Of a stretch of 64,000 nt of DNA, positions 1 through 10,614 are shown piece after piece; position 1 is the stretch's first letter; each line of letters begins with the position of its first letter. Made by a program: the position numbers and the translations under genes. The notes beneath the pieces were generated by a model that saw nothing but the letters and a program-made list of their open reading frames with translations, had not been told where the DNA came from and searched no databases. The DNA is from Cephalotus follicularis (Eukaryota; Streptophyta; Magnoliopsida; Oxalidales; Cephalotaceae), in contig BDDD01005838.1 of NCBI GenBank assembly GCA_001972305.1, positions 1 to 64,000 on the forward strand. Direction: 5' to 3'.

Positions 1-788
1 ACCTATGGGGGTACCATAGGCATGCTGTGAGCCTGGCACGGGGGCATGACACTTTCCGTAACGGTGTGATTTGTTTACGACATCTCTCTGGGATATCCTT
101 GGATATGATTAGGGATAGAGGCGTATGGATCGATCCTAGTTATATGTTTTGGGATATGGGAATTGTATGTGTAGTGTCGTACACTACAATTCCATTTCGC
201 AATGGGGGTGTCGCGAACTCCTTGCTACAATGGGTTTCTGATATGTTTTGGGTGCTCAGTTATGGATCCTATGTTTTGGAAAGGTACACTTTGTGGTTTC
301 AAAGTTATGAACTTTGTTTATATGTTTTGTCGTGGCATTTACAAAGTATGTTTTGAATTATTTTATTGCTTAAGATTTCTGCTTTTAAGGTACTTTTGAA
401 ATCTTCTTGCTTTAAAATATCGTTTACTGTTTTATATTCTATATCCGTACTGAGGTTTGCTCAGCCGCGTTTTTGTTTCCATGCGGCAGGTTATCAGGAG
501 CAAAGGGGCAATGTGTGATGAGAGTGACTCCCATATGTCTGAGGATCATCTAGGAGCTGATCCCTTATGTTTATGTGGTCGTAGTGGGGCCCGTTTAATA
601 AACAATATGTTAATTTGATTTATGACTTTTGAGATTATGAATAAGTTTCAGTTATGATCAGTTTCAGTATGTTTTGGATATGCTTTAAACCATCACGTAT
701 TTAATAAAGATGAACTTTTCTAGTATGATATGTTATGTTAAGTTATGTTATGCACCTGTGGCGACTCCCATAGATCGGGGGTGTTACA
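1..788 (+). repeat. Family-B LTR, right-hand end (B0), cut by window edge
   Basis: This is the 3' part of a long LTR. It ends in a GGGGGTGTTACA terminus that is shared with B1 (ends 27927), the LARD LTRs and, reversed, B2 (starts 56382). It interrupts the 3' LTR of element H: the sequence from about 794 onward matches 8224 onward in H's other LTR. The predicted TSD is ATACC at 789-793, whose partner would lie left of the window. An imperfect hairpin, CCTATGG/CCATAGG, lies at 2-20. Whether it is a solo LTR or the end of a full element cannot be told from this window. Confidence 0.8.
450..487 (+). other. Conserved double stem-loop in family-B LTR
   Basis: CTGAG and CTCAG (450-464) can pair around a 5-nt loop. 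GCCGC and GCGGC (464-487) can pair around a loop of about 14 nt. The block recurs at 16871-16909, 21903-21941 (both reversed) and 54784-54822, and in weaker form at 27553-27594 and 56695-56730, while surrounding LTR sequence is more diverged. The role is unknown; a structured part of the LTR RNA is an inference. Confidence 0.6.
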
Positions 789-1841
789 ATACCATTGCAT
801 GCTCGAAGGTTCAGACATTTAATTAGTAAGTTTAACTAATTATCTAGTTACAAATTACTACTTCAACAGCAGCCTATCAACAATTCCATTAAGTCTTACT
901 TTCACATTTTTTAAACAACTTCTCATTTCATCTTAATTTCTAGGTTTAATCATTCGTACTCATGTCAACAGTGGATATATATATTACTAACATCCGTATG
1001 TTTAATCCACTAACAACCTACTATCCAAGTAGTAGCTCATCATTAGCTTATAAGTTTCAACTCTTATTGAACCATTTATCATTTCTATCTCAATTCAAAC
1101 TTATTAATTGTTAATCACGTTGACAGTGGTTATTATACTTAGATTCAGTAGCTTAACTATCATCCTTATAATCATGGAAACGAATTCGGATTAGGGACTT
1201 ACCAGGAAAAATCAAAGCTTCCAAGTCTCTTTGAACCAACATGCAAGCTCCAATAATTCACCAGCAAGCTCTCCTCTATCCTCAGTGTTTTCTAACACTC
1301 ACATTCTATTCTAACAGCTGATATAGAGTTTAGAAGTCTTAGAAATCGTCAGACCCCATTAACTCAACCCTCTCATTTCTCTCTCCCACATGCATTACTT
1401 CCATTCACTTTCTCTCCTTTCAATTTCTGTTTGCAGGTTGCAGGAGGGATAGAGCACATGCAAGACACCACCCTTGCATGTTAAGGCAGTTGGTGGCACG
1501 CGTCCCTCATGCATGCCACGATTAGAACACTTGTCATCGCTGTCTCTGCTATGTTTCACGCATACACAGACACCTGTTCTGTGCCGTTCCAGTCGACTGT
1601 CCACTCCCAGCATCAAACAGTCGACTGTTCCCCTGTGACAGTCGGCTGTTCCTCCATAAACTAGGCAGTCGACTGTTACCCTGTGACAGTCGGCTGTAGG
1701 TGACTGATTTTGGTTATTTTCAGTTTATTCTTTCAATTAAGACCATTGTCACAACTCATATAACCATTGGACATTAATTTCAAGTGCATATTTCATTCAT
1801 CAAGAGTACAATATACACGAATTGAAATTGCAGTTATTACA
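789..1841 (-). repeat. 3' LTR of chromovirus H (partial)
   Basis: On the minus strand this LTR begins TGTAATAACTGC at 1841, directly after a purine tract. It is a diverged copy (a few percent by eye) of the 5' LTR at 6573-9292. It breaks off near 793, where family-B LTR B0 has inserted, so its remaining part lies left of the window. It carries the conserved TATATCAGCTG promoter motif (reverse strand, about 1314-1325) and one palindrome array. Confidence 0.85.
1590..1696. repeat. CAGTCGACTG palindrome array (5 copies), H 3' LTR
   Basis: Ten-base motifs start at 1590, 1618, 1639, 1666 and 1687, with spacings of 28, 21, 27 and 21 bp. Three are perfect CAGTCGACTG palindromes and two are CAGTCGGCTG. 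The corresponding array in the 5' LTR (9020-9147) has one extra 21-bp unit, so a unit was lost or gained since insertion. Confidence 0.85.
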
Positions 1842-1856
1842 CTCCCCCCACCTTAA
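1842..1856 (-). other. Polypurine tract of element H
   Basis: On the minus strand a G/A-rich run (AAGGTGGGGGGAG) lies immediately before the TGTAATAAC start of the 3' LTR. This is the position and composition expected for the plus-strand primer of an LTR retrotransposon. Confidence 0.8.
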
Positions 1857-1882
1857 AGAAAATTCGTCCCCGAATTTAACCT

Positions 1883-2689
1883 TTACATTCCGAACAAGTG
1901 AGGAAATGTCTCCATCATTTCGTCTTCACGCTCCCACATAGGTTCCTCTGCTCCTTGAAAACGCCATAGCACTTTTACCATAGGAATAGTCTTATTTCTC
2001 AGCATCCTCTCCATTCGATCCACGATCCTCGTCGGCCTCTCTTCATAAGACAATTTATTACTGATGAATCCAGGGTCGTAGCTCAATATGTGAGATGCGT
2101 CGGGTACGTATTTTTGTAACATGGAAACGTGAAATACGTTATGCACCCCCGACAAACTAGGCGGTAGTGCAATCTGATATGCCATATCCCCCACTCTCTC
2201 CAGTATCTCGTAAGGTCCAATGTACCTTGGAGCCAACTTCTCCTTGAGGCCAAAACGGTGTATCCGTTTCGAAGGCGAGATTTTCAGGAAAACATGATCT
2301 CCCTTCTCGAATTCTAGCTTCCTCCACTTTATGTCAGCGTAACTCTTCTTCCGACTTTGTGCAGCTAGCAGTCTCTTCTTTATTATCTCCACTTTATCAG
2401 TAGTCTCTTGTACCAAGTCCGGTCCCAGCACTTGTCTCTCACCCACTTTGTCCCAGCAAATAGGCGATATGCACTTTCTTCCATACAAGGCTTCATAGGG
2501 AGCCATTCCAATGCTGGTGTGAAAGCTGTTGTTGTAGGAGAACTCAATCAGTGCCAGATGATCCTCCCAACTCCCAGCAAAATCAATCATACAGGCCCGT
2601 AGCATATCTTCAAGAGTCTGAATGGTACGCTCGGGCTGTCCCTCGGTCTGTGGGTGGAATGCAGTACTGATGTTCAATGTCATTCCCAT
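1883..2689 (-). pseudogene. Integrase C-terminal half with chromodomain-like tail (element H)
   Basis: This open stretch of 268 codons starts just after the second catalytic Asp. It contains the catalytic Glu of the DD35E triad in QPERTIQ, the linker typical of Ty3/gypsy integrase (KLEFEKGDHVFLKISP, GPYEILERVG, HNVFHVSML), and a C-terminal segment with KVLW and EEPMWERE that fits a Tekay/Del chromodomain-like tail. That tail is thought to steer integration to marked chromatin. The pol product ends at 1883, 27 bp from the purine tract. It is separated from the N-terminal half by a frameshift and a stop, so it cannot be made as one protein. Confidence 0.85.
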
Positions 2690-3195
2690 TGCCGCTTGGA
2701 ACTTCTTCCAGAATCTTGAAGTGAATCACGGTCATAAACAATACTGACCGGCACTCCATGCAATCTCACTATCTCTCGGATATACAATCAAGCAAGCTTC
2801 TTGATAGAATACGTCATATTCATTAGAAGCAAGTGAGCAGACTTAGTGAGTCGTTCCACAACAACCCACACTGCCTCATGCTGATTCCGTGACCTCGGTA
2901 ATCCCGACACGAAGTCCATGGTCACATGTTCCCATTTCCATTCAACCATGGGTAATGATTGTAGCAGTCCCGCAGGTTTCTGATGTTCAGCCTTCACTCT
3001 CTGACAGGTCAAACATCTTGCTACGTATTCGGCAATTTCTTTCTTCATACCACTCCACCAGTAGTTCTTTTTCAGGTCATGCCACATTTTTGAACTTCCA
3101 GGGAAAACACTGTATTTTGACTTATGGACTTGTTGCAGTAGTTCATCCTTGATGCTCTCATCATCCGGAACACATATCCTTCCTCGGAATCTCAA
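2690..3195 (-). pseudogene. Integrase N-terminal half (element H), stop and frameshift
   Basis: Residues include the HHCC zinc-binding region (CLTCQRVKAEHQKPAG) and the first catalytic Asp in MDFVSGLP. The frame stops at a TGA at 2788-2790 (minus strand), just after the region following LTKSAHLL. Beyond it the second catalytic Asp is visible in SIVYDRDS, but about 7 bases are missing right after it compared with G's integrase (DRDPRFTSRFW), which shifts the frame near 2720. The integrase is therefore doubly broken. Upstream reading continues in the same frame to the RNase H part across a stop at 3271-3273. Confidence 0.85.
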
Positions 3196-3270
3196 TATCC
3201 CATCGGTATGAATGGAGAACTCAGAATCAGTGTCTAGGTTTTCACGAATACTCCATAACTCAGTGTCACT

Positions 3271-4217
3271 TTATTGAGCGGTCAGAATACGCTCCAGAGG
3301 TTCCGGTTGTGCTCTAACACTTGCCACAATAACTCCACAGGAAACCATGAATGGATTCCATCTCTGAAATTCCTCCAATAGTCTCCACTGTGAAACCATT
3401 GCGCCAGAAATCATTGCTTCGCGACTCAATGCGTCTGCCACTACATTTGCCTTTCCTGGGTGGTATTGGATGTTGCAGTTGTAATCATTAAAGAACTCCA
3501 CCCATCGTCTCTGTCTCATGTTGTGTTCCTTCTGAGAAAACAAATACTTCAAACTTTTATGGTCAGAGAAGATCTCAAATTGAGCACCATAGAGGTAGTG
3601 CCTCCATTTCTGCAAACCGAACACTATGGCTGCCAACTGAAGATCGTGTACGGGATAGTTTTCTTCGTACGGCTTTAACTTCCTCAATGCGTATGCAATC
3701 ACCTTACCATGTTGTATAAGAACGCATCCCAGTCCCTTCCAAGAAGCATCAGTATAGACAGTGAAACCCTCATTACCCTCCGGTAATGCCAACACTAGAA
3801 CCGAAATCAACCGACTCTTCAACTCTTGGAAACTTGCCTCACAAGAATCATCCCACACGAAACTTGACTTCTTCTGAGTCAACTGTGTCAATGGTGTAGC
3901 AAGCTTCGAAAACCCTTTGATGAACCTTCGGTAGTAGCCAGCCAATCCCAAGAAGCAACAAACCTCAGTAACGCTCCTCGGTTGGGGCCAATGAACAATA
4001 CTCTCTATCTTCGAATGATCCACTAAAATCCCTCACTCGAAACAATGTGACCTATGAAAGTCACATGATCCAGCCAAAACTCGCACTTGCTGAATTTGGC
4101 GTATAGCTGTTCCATCCGTAATGTCTGCAATACTATTCTTAAATGTTGTATGTGTTCGTTGATGTTCCTCAAATAAATCAGGATGTCATCTAAGAATATA
4201 ACGACAAAACTGATCAA
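3271..4217 (-). pseudogene. RT palm end plus RNase H (element H)
   Basis: The first part (4023-4217) holds the RT catalytic core FLDDILIY and the thumb region ([18 protein letters not shown]). The second part holds the connection domain ([16 protein letters not shown]) and RNase H with [14 protein letters not shown] and VVADALSR. The usual catalytic Glu of the HDLELAA motif is a Gln here (HDLQLAA), which should abolish RNase H activity. A stop at 4023-4025 region and one at 3271-3273 interrupt the frame. This sits between the protease/RT part and the integrase, as expected for gypsy pol order. Confidence 0.85.
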
Positions 4218-5628
4218 GATAGGGTTGGAACACTCTGTTCATCAAGCACATAAAGGTTGTAGGAGCATTTGTGAAACCAAATGGCGGTATCAGAAATTTG
4301 TAATGCCCATATCTGGTTCGAAATGCGGTCTTCTCCACATCACCTTCTCTGATCCTCAACTGATGATAACCTGTTCTTCGGTAAAGTTTGGAGAATACAA
4401 TTGAGCCTTGCAATTGGTCGAACAACTCCTCAATATGTGGTAGAGGATACTTGTTCTTGACAGTTACCTGATTTAGCAGCCTGTAATCGATGCATAGCCG
4501 CATCGATCCATCCTTCTGTTTCAATAACAAGACCGGTGCTCCCCACGGCGATACACTCGGTCTGATGAAGTCCTTATCAAGATAATCCTGGAATTGAATC
4601 TTCAACTCTTTCAGTTCAGCAGGAGCCATTCGGTACGGAGCTTTTGATATAGGAGCAGTTCCAGGCAGTAGTTCAATGCTGAACTCTATATCTCTCTCCG
4701 GTGGCAACGAAGTGAGATCATCTGGAAATACATCAGGAAATTCACATACAACAGGCACTTGTTCAATACTAGGCGTACCTTTCGTATGATCAATCACATA
4801 CGCCAAATATCCTTCACATCCTTGCTTGAGATACTTCTGTGCTCGAGTAAATGAAATGATCAGAGCCGAAACATTCTTCTCTCCGATAAACTTGCACTCA
4901 GTCCCATCTTGAAGGTAAAAGGTCATCATCTTGTTGTAGCAATCAACACAAGCATGATGAGCATACAGCCAGTCCATCCCCAAGATTACATCGAAATCCC
5001 GGATAGGCAATACTATTAAGTCAGCAGATAACTGAATCCCAGCTACCGTGATTTCACAATCTTTCATTATAGTGTCAGATAGAAGACAAGTACCAGCGAG
5101 AGTACTTACCTCCAATACGTAAGGTAATCTAGAAGTAATACCATGCAAGTTGCAAGCAAATTCAGATGCAATAAATGAATGTGTCGCACCAGGGTCAATC
5201 AGCACATGAGCTAGCATGCCAGATATAAAAATGGTACCTCCCACAACAGTAGTAGATTCTGGCACATCATCTCTAGATAAGGTGTAGACCCTACCTTTCA
5301 CAATCCCCTTTCCGGTATCCTTTCGCGGTTGAGCAGCCGCAACACTACCACTCGCACCGACACTTCCCTGTTGGCCGCGTGGTTGATCCCTCATCATTGG
5401 ACAACTACTCAGCATATGTTCTTGTGAACCACACCTCAAGCACTTACCCATCTTTTTCCAGCACTCAGTCTCATCATGGTTATGGCGACCACAGAAAGTA
5501 CATCCACCCACATTCTGTTGACTGCTTCGGCTAGGAGTCCTTGATCGTGAATTACTGCATCGAGAACCTTCTTGACCTCGATTACCAGAGTTTGACAATT
5601 TAGCAGGATTGTTACTTCCCTGCCCCTG
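4186..5628 (-). pseudogene. Gag zinc knuckles, aspartic protease and RT fingers/palm (element H)
   Basis: Reading on the minus strand, two CX2CX4HX4C zinc knuckles come first ([14 protein letters not shown] and [14 protein letters not shown]). A retropepsin follows with [10 protein letters not shown] as the active-site loop (DPG in place of DTG/DSG; element F has the same, so this is the family state) and a downstream ILGMDWL. Then comes the RT start ([55 protein letters not shown]). The frame ends near 4208 because an extra T in a T run shifts it just before the FLDD catalytic box. The open frame begins after a TAA at 5629-5631. Confidence 0.9.
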
Positions 5629-6465
5629 TTATTGTACGAGCCTCGATTGATTAGTACGAGACTGTTCAGCTCTCCTTTCATCAGCATCGGCTTCCAGAAT
5701 CATCGCCCTTTCAGCAATATCTACAAAAGAAGTTAGTTGTAGCATTAACAGTTTAGATCTGATCTTAGGTCGTAGGCCTTTTAGAAACCTTCGAATCATT
5801 CGCGATTCACCCTCCACCAGATAAGGTGTATGTCTTGCCAGCTCAACAAATCTAGTCTGGTACTGAGCTACCGTCATATCCCCTTGACGTAATTCCATCA
5901 GTTCGGTCTCCCTCCGATCACGCTCTATTTGAGGTACATAAGCTGTAAGTAAGTTAAACTGAAATCTGTCCCAAGTCCTGTCAAGTCTCCATGATTCCCA
6001 CTTTGCTTCAATTCCTTCCCACCAATAGGTAGCCTCGCTCCATAAGAGGTATACAGCAAAGTTGAGTTTCTGTTCATCAGTGCACTCCAAGGCAGCAAAT
6101 ATTTTCGCCAGGTCTCTAATCCACTACTCGGCCGCAGTAGCATTCATCTCACCATTGAATATCGGAGGATTCTGTCTCATGAACCGCTCCAAATCTCTGC
6201 CAAATCCACCAGTATGACAAGCTTCAGGAGCCTGCTGATAGGCCCGGTTAGACTCATACATTTGCCGTATCTGCTCCATGTTCGCCGCATTAGCTTGCAT
6301 CTGCTGCTGGAAGAGGTCAGCCATGCGGTCAAAATTACTCCTCTCTTCTTGCACTGGAGGAATATTCACTCCTTCATTCGCTGGCAGATCATGTTCGTGC
6401 ACTGGCGGTGCATTGACTCCTACGTCGGCTCTACGCCTTCCTCTTCTACCTCTTCGTAGGTCCAT
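5629..6465 (-). pseudogene. Gag (element H), two in-frame stops
   Basis: The start is placed at the ATG at 6463-6465, giving MDLRRGRRGRRR, because element F begins the same way (MDPRRGRRGRRR at 42198). The retrotransposon gag domain follows, with ATYWWEGIEAKWE, YVPQIERDRRETELMEL and QGDMTVAQYQTRFVELARH. A TAG at 6124-6126 and a TAA at 5629-5631 break an otherwise continuous frame into the zinc knuckles. Gag would form the virus-like particle. The start lies about 90 bp downstream of the primer site. Confidence 0.85.
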
Positions 6466-6556
6466 TCGGTTTCCTATATAGAATGACATGATCATTAGGA
6501 AACAATTCACTTAATTTCTGAGAAACTTATCCCAGCGATAGCTTATTTAAAAATAA

Positions 6557-6568
6557 GCTCTGATACCA
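6557..6568 (-). other. Primer binding site of element H (tRNA-iMet type)
   Basis: On the minus strand TGGTATCAGAGC lies 4 bases after the GGGGTGTGACA end of the 5' LTR. This is complementary to the 3' end of initiator methionine tRNA, the usual primer of plant chromoviruses and copia elements. It fixes the orientation of H. Confidence 0.9.
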
Positions 6569-7862
6569 TGCTTGTCACACCCCGCCTTTCAATTCCATTA
6601 GAGACAAGCATATAAGGTGATATTAGATATAAAAAAAAATAATAATCCAGCATTAACATTAAACCAATCTTATAACATAAGTGGAAGCATTCATAAATTG
6701 GATTACATAAAATTTTATCCGCACGCATCCCATACTACGTGTATGTTCAAAACTAACAATAATCCTTTTACATATCGGAAAAGTAAAGCATAACAACCAC
6801 GGAGTGTGAACTTCATTTCATTGCAACATAAATTAACAACCTTAACAAAAGAAGCTCTCCAAAACAAAGCTCCAGTAGTTCTTCCCCGCACGCCTTCACT
6901 TAATCTGAAATTATAGGGGTTAGCCGTTGTCCTCACTTGGCTAAGTAGGAATAATGCATGATAAGGAATATATAAATGCAACATGTATGACATTTATCTT
7001 TAAATAAACATATATGTAATTATTTCAATATATATAAGCAATCATGCCAAGTGGCCATAGACAATACAATTCACGAATACCGCACAAGGGTACAATCAAT
7101 CAATACAGTGGTTTGGGTGTCACATGTCGCTAACTCCTAGCACCAACTGTGCACCACCTAACTATCACCCTACACTCCGAAGATGATAGATCAGGACAAT
7201 TACTACCGGCATTAGCGGGCAGTTTCACAATCAGTATCTACATTGCAGACAGTTTGGGTGGATACTCTAGCCAACTCCTGGCACATAGGACCACCTCCGT
7301 AGTCAGTGACATCTGCCATCACTCGACTAATGGCAATAGCATAGACAAACAATTCAATCAATTCAATAATAATATCACACATATAATATATGCAAACAAC
7401 TAACATTTCAATAACTGTGCATCTCCTTGGAGGAAACAGTATTCAATACAATATGATGCCTCTCATTGGAGGGAAATCAGTAATTCATTTGACAATAGGT
7501 TTTCATTTTGAAAATGATAGTTGAAATCAATAATTGTGCATATAGCATGTAGTAGGTTCAATTCTTTGAAGGTAAGGAAACAATAGTGTTTATGAACACC
7601 CAGACTAGTATATACTAATTGTAACAGTAGCATATACAGCAAAATAGTAAAGGACAGTAGCAATTCAAGGATTCAATAAGGTCATTAGCATACCATAGTC
7701 ATTCTTGCACAACCCTCACAAGGAGTGCATACGTTGCTTAATTCCTGAAATGTAATTATATAAGGCCAGGATTGACTGTTACAATCAACCCATATGGAGG
7801 CCAGTGTAATTACATTCAATTTAAGGCCTAAACATTACCTATATCAGAAATTTATCTCAGGA

Positions 7863-7975
7863 CAATCGACTGCTCTCAAGAACAGTCGGCTGTTTTGTTT
7901 GAGTAGTCGACTGTTTGTTCTTAACAGTCGACTGGTTTGGTTGAGTAGTCGGCTGTTATGAAGAACAGTCGACTG
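7863..7975. repeat. CAGTCGACTG palindrome array (6 copies), H 5' LTR, downstream array
   Basis: Ten-base motifs start at 7863, 7883, 7904, 7925, 7946 and 7966, so spacings are 20, 21, 21, 21 and 20 bp. Copies alternate between CAG- and TAG-starting versions, and some carry GGC for GAC. The array at 52073-52185 in solo LTR A2 has exactly the same spacings. It lies in the part of the LTR downstream of the TATA motif. Confidence 0.9.
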
Positions 7976-8749
7976 CTTTGCCCAGAAATTGACAGGCAGT
8001 AACAGGGTATGCATGCTCAATGTTCAAATTACTAACTCAATAACACATGCAATCAAACAGGAAATTATCCACGCATGATATGCACATTATATCTTCGAAA
8101 ACATGTCAATACCCCTACCTTAAACGCTATCCCGAAATCAATTTGCATTGATATCTCTCTTTAATGTCCAAAGCTCTTTCACCAACTTAATCTTCCAATC
8201 TCAGCAGAATTGATCTATATCATTGCATGCAAGAAGGTTCAGACATTTAATTAGTAAGTTTAACTAATTATCTAGTTACAAATTATTACTTCAACAGCAG
8301 CCTATCAACAATTCCATTAAGTCTTACTTTCACATTTTTTAAACAACTTCTCATTTCATCTTAATTTCCAGGTTTAATCATTCGTACTCATGTCAAAAGT
8401 GGATATATATATATTACTAACATCCGTATGTTTAATCCACTAACAACCTACTATGCAACTAGTAGCTCATCATTAGCTCATAAGTTTCAACTCTTATTGA
8501 ACCATTTATCATTTCTATCTCAATTCAAACTTATTAACTCCTAATCAGGTTGACAGTGGTTATTATACTTAGATTCAGTAGCTTAACTATCATCCTTATA
8601 ATCATGGCAACGAATTCGGATTAGGGGCTTACCAGGAAAAATCAAAGCTTCCAAGTCTGTTTGAACCAACATGCAAGCTCCAATAATTCACCAGCAAGCT
8701 CTCCTCTATCCTCAGTGTTTTCTAACACTCACATTCTATTCTAACAGCT

Positions 8750-8762
8750 GATATAGAGCTTA
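8750..8762 (-). promoter_or_regulatory. Conserved TATA motif of A-type LTRs
   Basis: On the minus strand CTCTATATCAGCTG matches the F LTRs (TTATATCAGCTGG near 40138 and 45089), the H 3' LTR (about 1314-1325) and A2 (near 52955-52967). Its conservation in otherwise diverged LTRs and its position make it the likely TATA box. This is inferred from sequence only. Confidence 0.55.
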
Positions 8763-9019
8763 GAAGTCTTACAAATCGTCAGACCCCATTAACTCAGCCC
8801 TCTCATTTCTCTCTCTCACATGCATTACTTCCATTCACTTTCTCTCATTTCAATTTATGTTTGCAGGTTGTAGGAGGGATAGAGCACATGCAAGACACCA
8901 CCCTTGCATGTTAAGGCAGCTGGTGACACACGTCCCTCATGCATTCCACCATTAGATCACTTGTCATCGTTGTCTCTGCTCTGTTTCACTCATGCACAGA
9001 CACCTGTTCTGTGCCATTC

Positions 9020-9147
9020 CAGTCGACTGTATTCACTTGGCAGTCGACTGTCCACTCCCAGCATCAAACAGTCGACTGTTCCCCTGTGACAGTCAGCTGT
9101 TCCTCCATTAACTAGGCAGTCAACTGTTACCCTGTGACAGTCGGCTG
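9020..9147. repeat. CAGTCGACTG palindrome array (6 copies), H 5' LTR, upstream array
   Basis: Motifs start at 9020, 9041, 9069, 9090, 9117 and 9138 (spacings 21, 28, 21, 27, 21). Variants CAGTCAGCTG, CAGTCAACTG and CAGTCGGCTG look like CpG decay products. The array lies about 270 bp upstream of the TATA motif. Confidence 0.88.
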
Positions 9148-9292
9148 TAGGTGACTGATTTTGGTTATTTTAAGTTTATTCTTTCAATTAAGACCATAGT
9201 CACAACTCATATAGCCATTGGACATTAATTTCAAGTGCATATTTCATTCATCAAGAGTGCAATATACACGAATTGAAATTGCGGTTATTACA

Positions 9293-9715
9293 GAATTGAG
9301 GCTTGATTACGTACAAATTGAGAATATTGAGAAAGAAACATCGTGATGATGTCAGCATGGATTCCATTTTCATGAATATTTGTTTTCTTGTGATATCTTT
9401 TCATCATAATTTTAGAATAAATCGGCTCAAGAACTAAAAGTGCTCCAAATAATTCTACGAACAAAATGAGCCTAATATTCAATATTTTTTGAGCCTTAAA
9501 TATTGACTTCTCTCGCTTAAGTGAGTTCACTCTGTAACCGATCGTTGACTGCAAACCACTTTAACTTGAAAAGTAGCGTTTTAACTTCATTTTCTCTTAT
9601 TCCGCAATAAACAACATAATACCTGAAAATCAAATAAATACCACCACAATAGTCTATTCCAAGCATAAAAATATAATAAATACATCATTAAAATCACATA
9701 TTTTTATGCTTATTA
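9293..9715 (-). repeat. Athila copy C, 3' LTR fragment
   Basis: This sequence is homologous to 48233-48649 of the intact LTR of copy E and ends in the same reversed TTTTTATGCTTAT(C/T)A terminus. Its left part was separated by insertion of element H at 9292/9293 and lies left of the window. Confidence 0.8.
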
Positions 9716-10570
9716 AATACCCTCATACTTACACTTTATTTGCCCTCAAGCAAACAAAATGGAAACCTAAGAACAAAAACATAAACAGCAAATACGAACA
9801 AAAACCTAACTCACTTTCGTAGGAATCACGATTGCATTTAGCACATGCAACAAGCCTTTAAACCACTAGGTGGCCATAGTGGATGAGTTTTGTCTCGTGA
9901 GTGTTTTCCAAGTGAATAAACACAGAAAATTCAATTCATCAAAAATTTGACAATAGGTTAAATGTATCTCTACTCAAAAATTCATAGACGGTCCCTATAC
10001 TTGAATTTTATTATCTCATTACAAGTTCTAAAATCAAAACACATCTCAATTAAGAAGTTTCACTACATAATTTTTCTTTTCTTTCGCAATATGTAACCAG
10101 TCAAGATATGCATTCTTAATAACATAAAATCTAGTTCGGAGTCGGACAAAGAACTTTAGCACTTACACACATTTTCTTTCTTTTGCCTTTTTTTTTATTC
10201 ATTCTTCCACTCTTTTCCATCTGAAATGTCATGGATGGAGCAAACACCAGACACTCAAAGTACTAAGTAGCTTCATATTTTTTTTAATTATTAATTCGTG
10301 TCCACTACCGTTGGTTTGAATGACATGGATGGAGCAAACACAAGACACCCAAATTACAAAGTAGCTTCAGATTTTACCAACTTAAATCCGTGTAATGTCT
10401 TGATCTCTTAAGCTTTCTATAAGACCCATGTAGCAAGCTTTCGACCAGTTACTCTCAAACCAGTTGGCTTTAAGGAACTAGGTGTAAAACACCCCTAAGG
10501 CTTAATTACTCGAATCAAATAGGCTACAGACCAAGACTGAATTCAAAAAGGTAAAATATGCTTTATTCTT

Positions 10571-10614
<44 letters not shown>

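Larger units (their letters stand above)
6573..9292 (-). repeat. 5' LTR of chromovirus H
   Basis: A complete LTR of 2720 bp: TGTAATAACCGC on the minus strand at 9292, ending GGGGTGTGACA at 6573. It is homologous to the F LTRs and to solo LTRs A1 and A2. It carries a TATA motif (about 8750-8762), palindrome arrays at 7863-7975 and 9020-9147, and a conserved TTAGCC/GGCTAA hairpin at 6920-6944. The right flank GAATT (9293-9297) belongs to the Athila LTR in which H inserted. Short open frames inside are not supported as genes. Confidence 0.9.

Noticed and set aside
27..399. 109- and 65-codon frames at the left edge (and the related frame at 56823-57170)
   Set aside because: Both lie in the family-B LTR 3' half and follow its non-coding conservation; no start context or family supports a gene.
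7863..7975. CRISPR-like array (short palindromic repeats with spacers)
   Set aside because: Repeats are only 10 bp with 10-11 bp spacers, in plant LTRs, with no cas genes. The resemblance is superficial.
9293..9554. 88-codon frame at 9288-9554
   Set aside because: Lies in the Athila LTR and crosses the H/Athila junction, so it is accidental.
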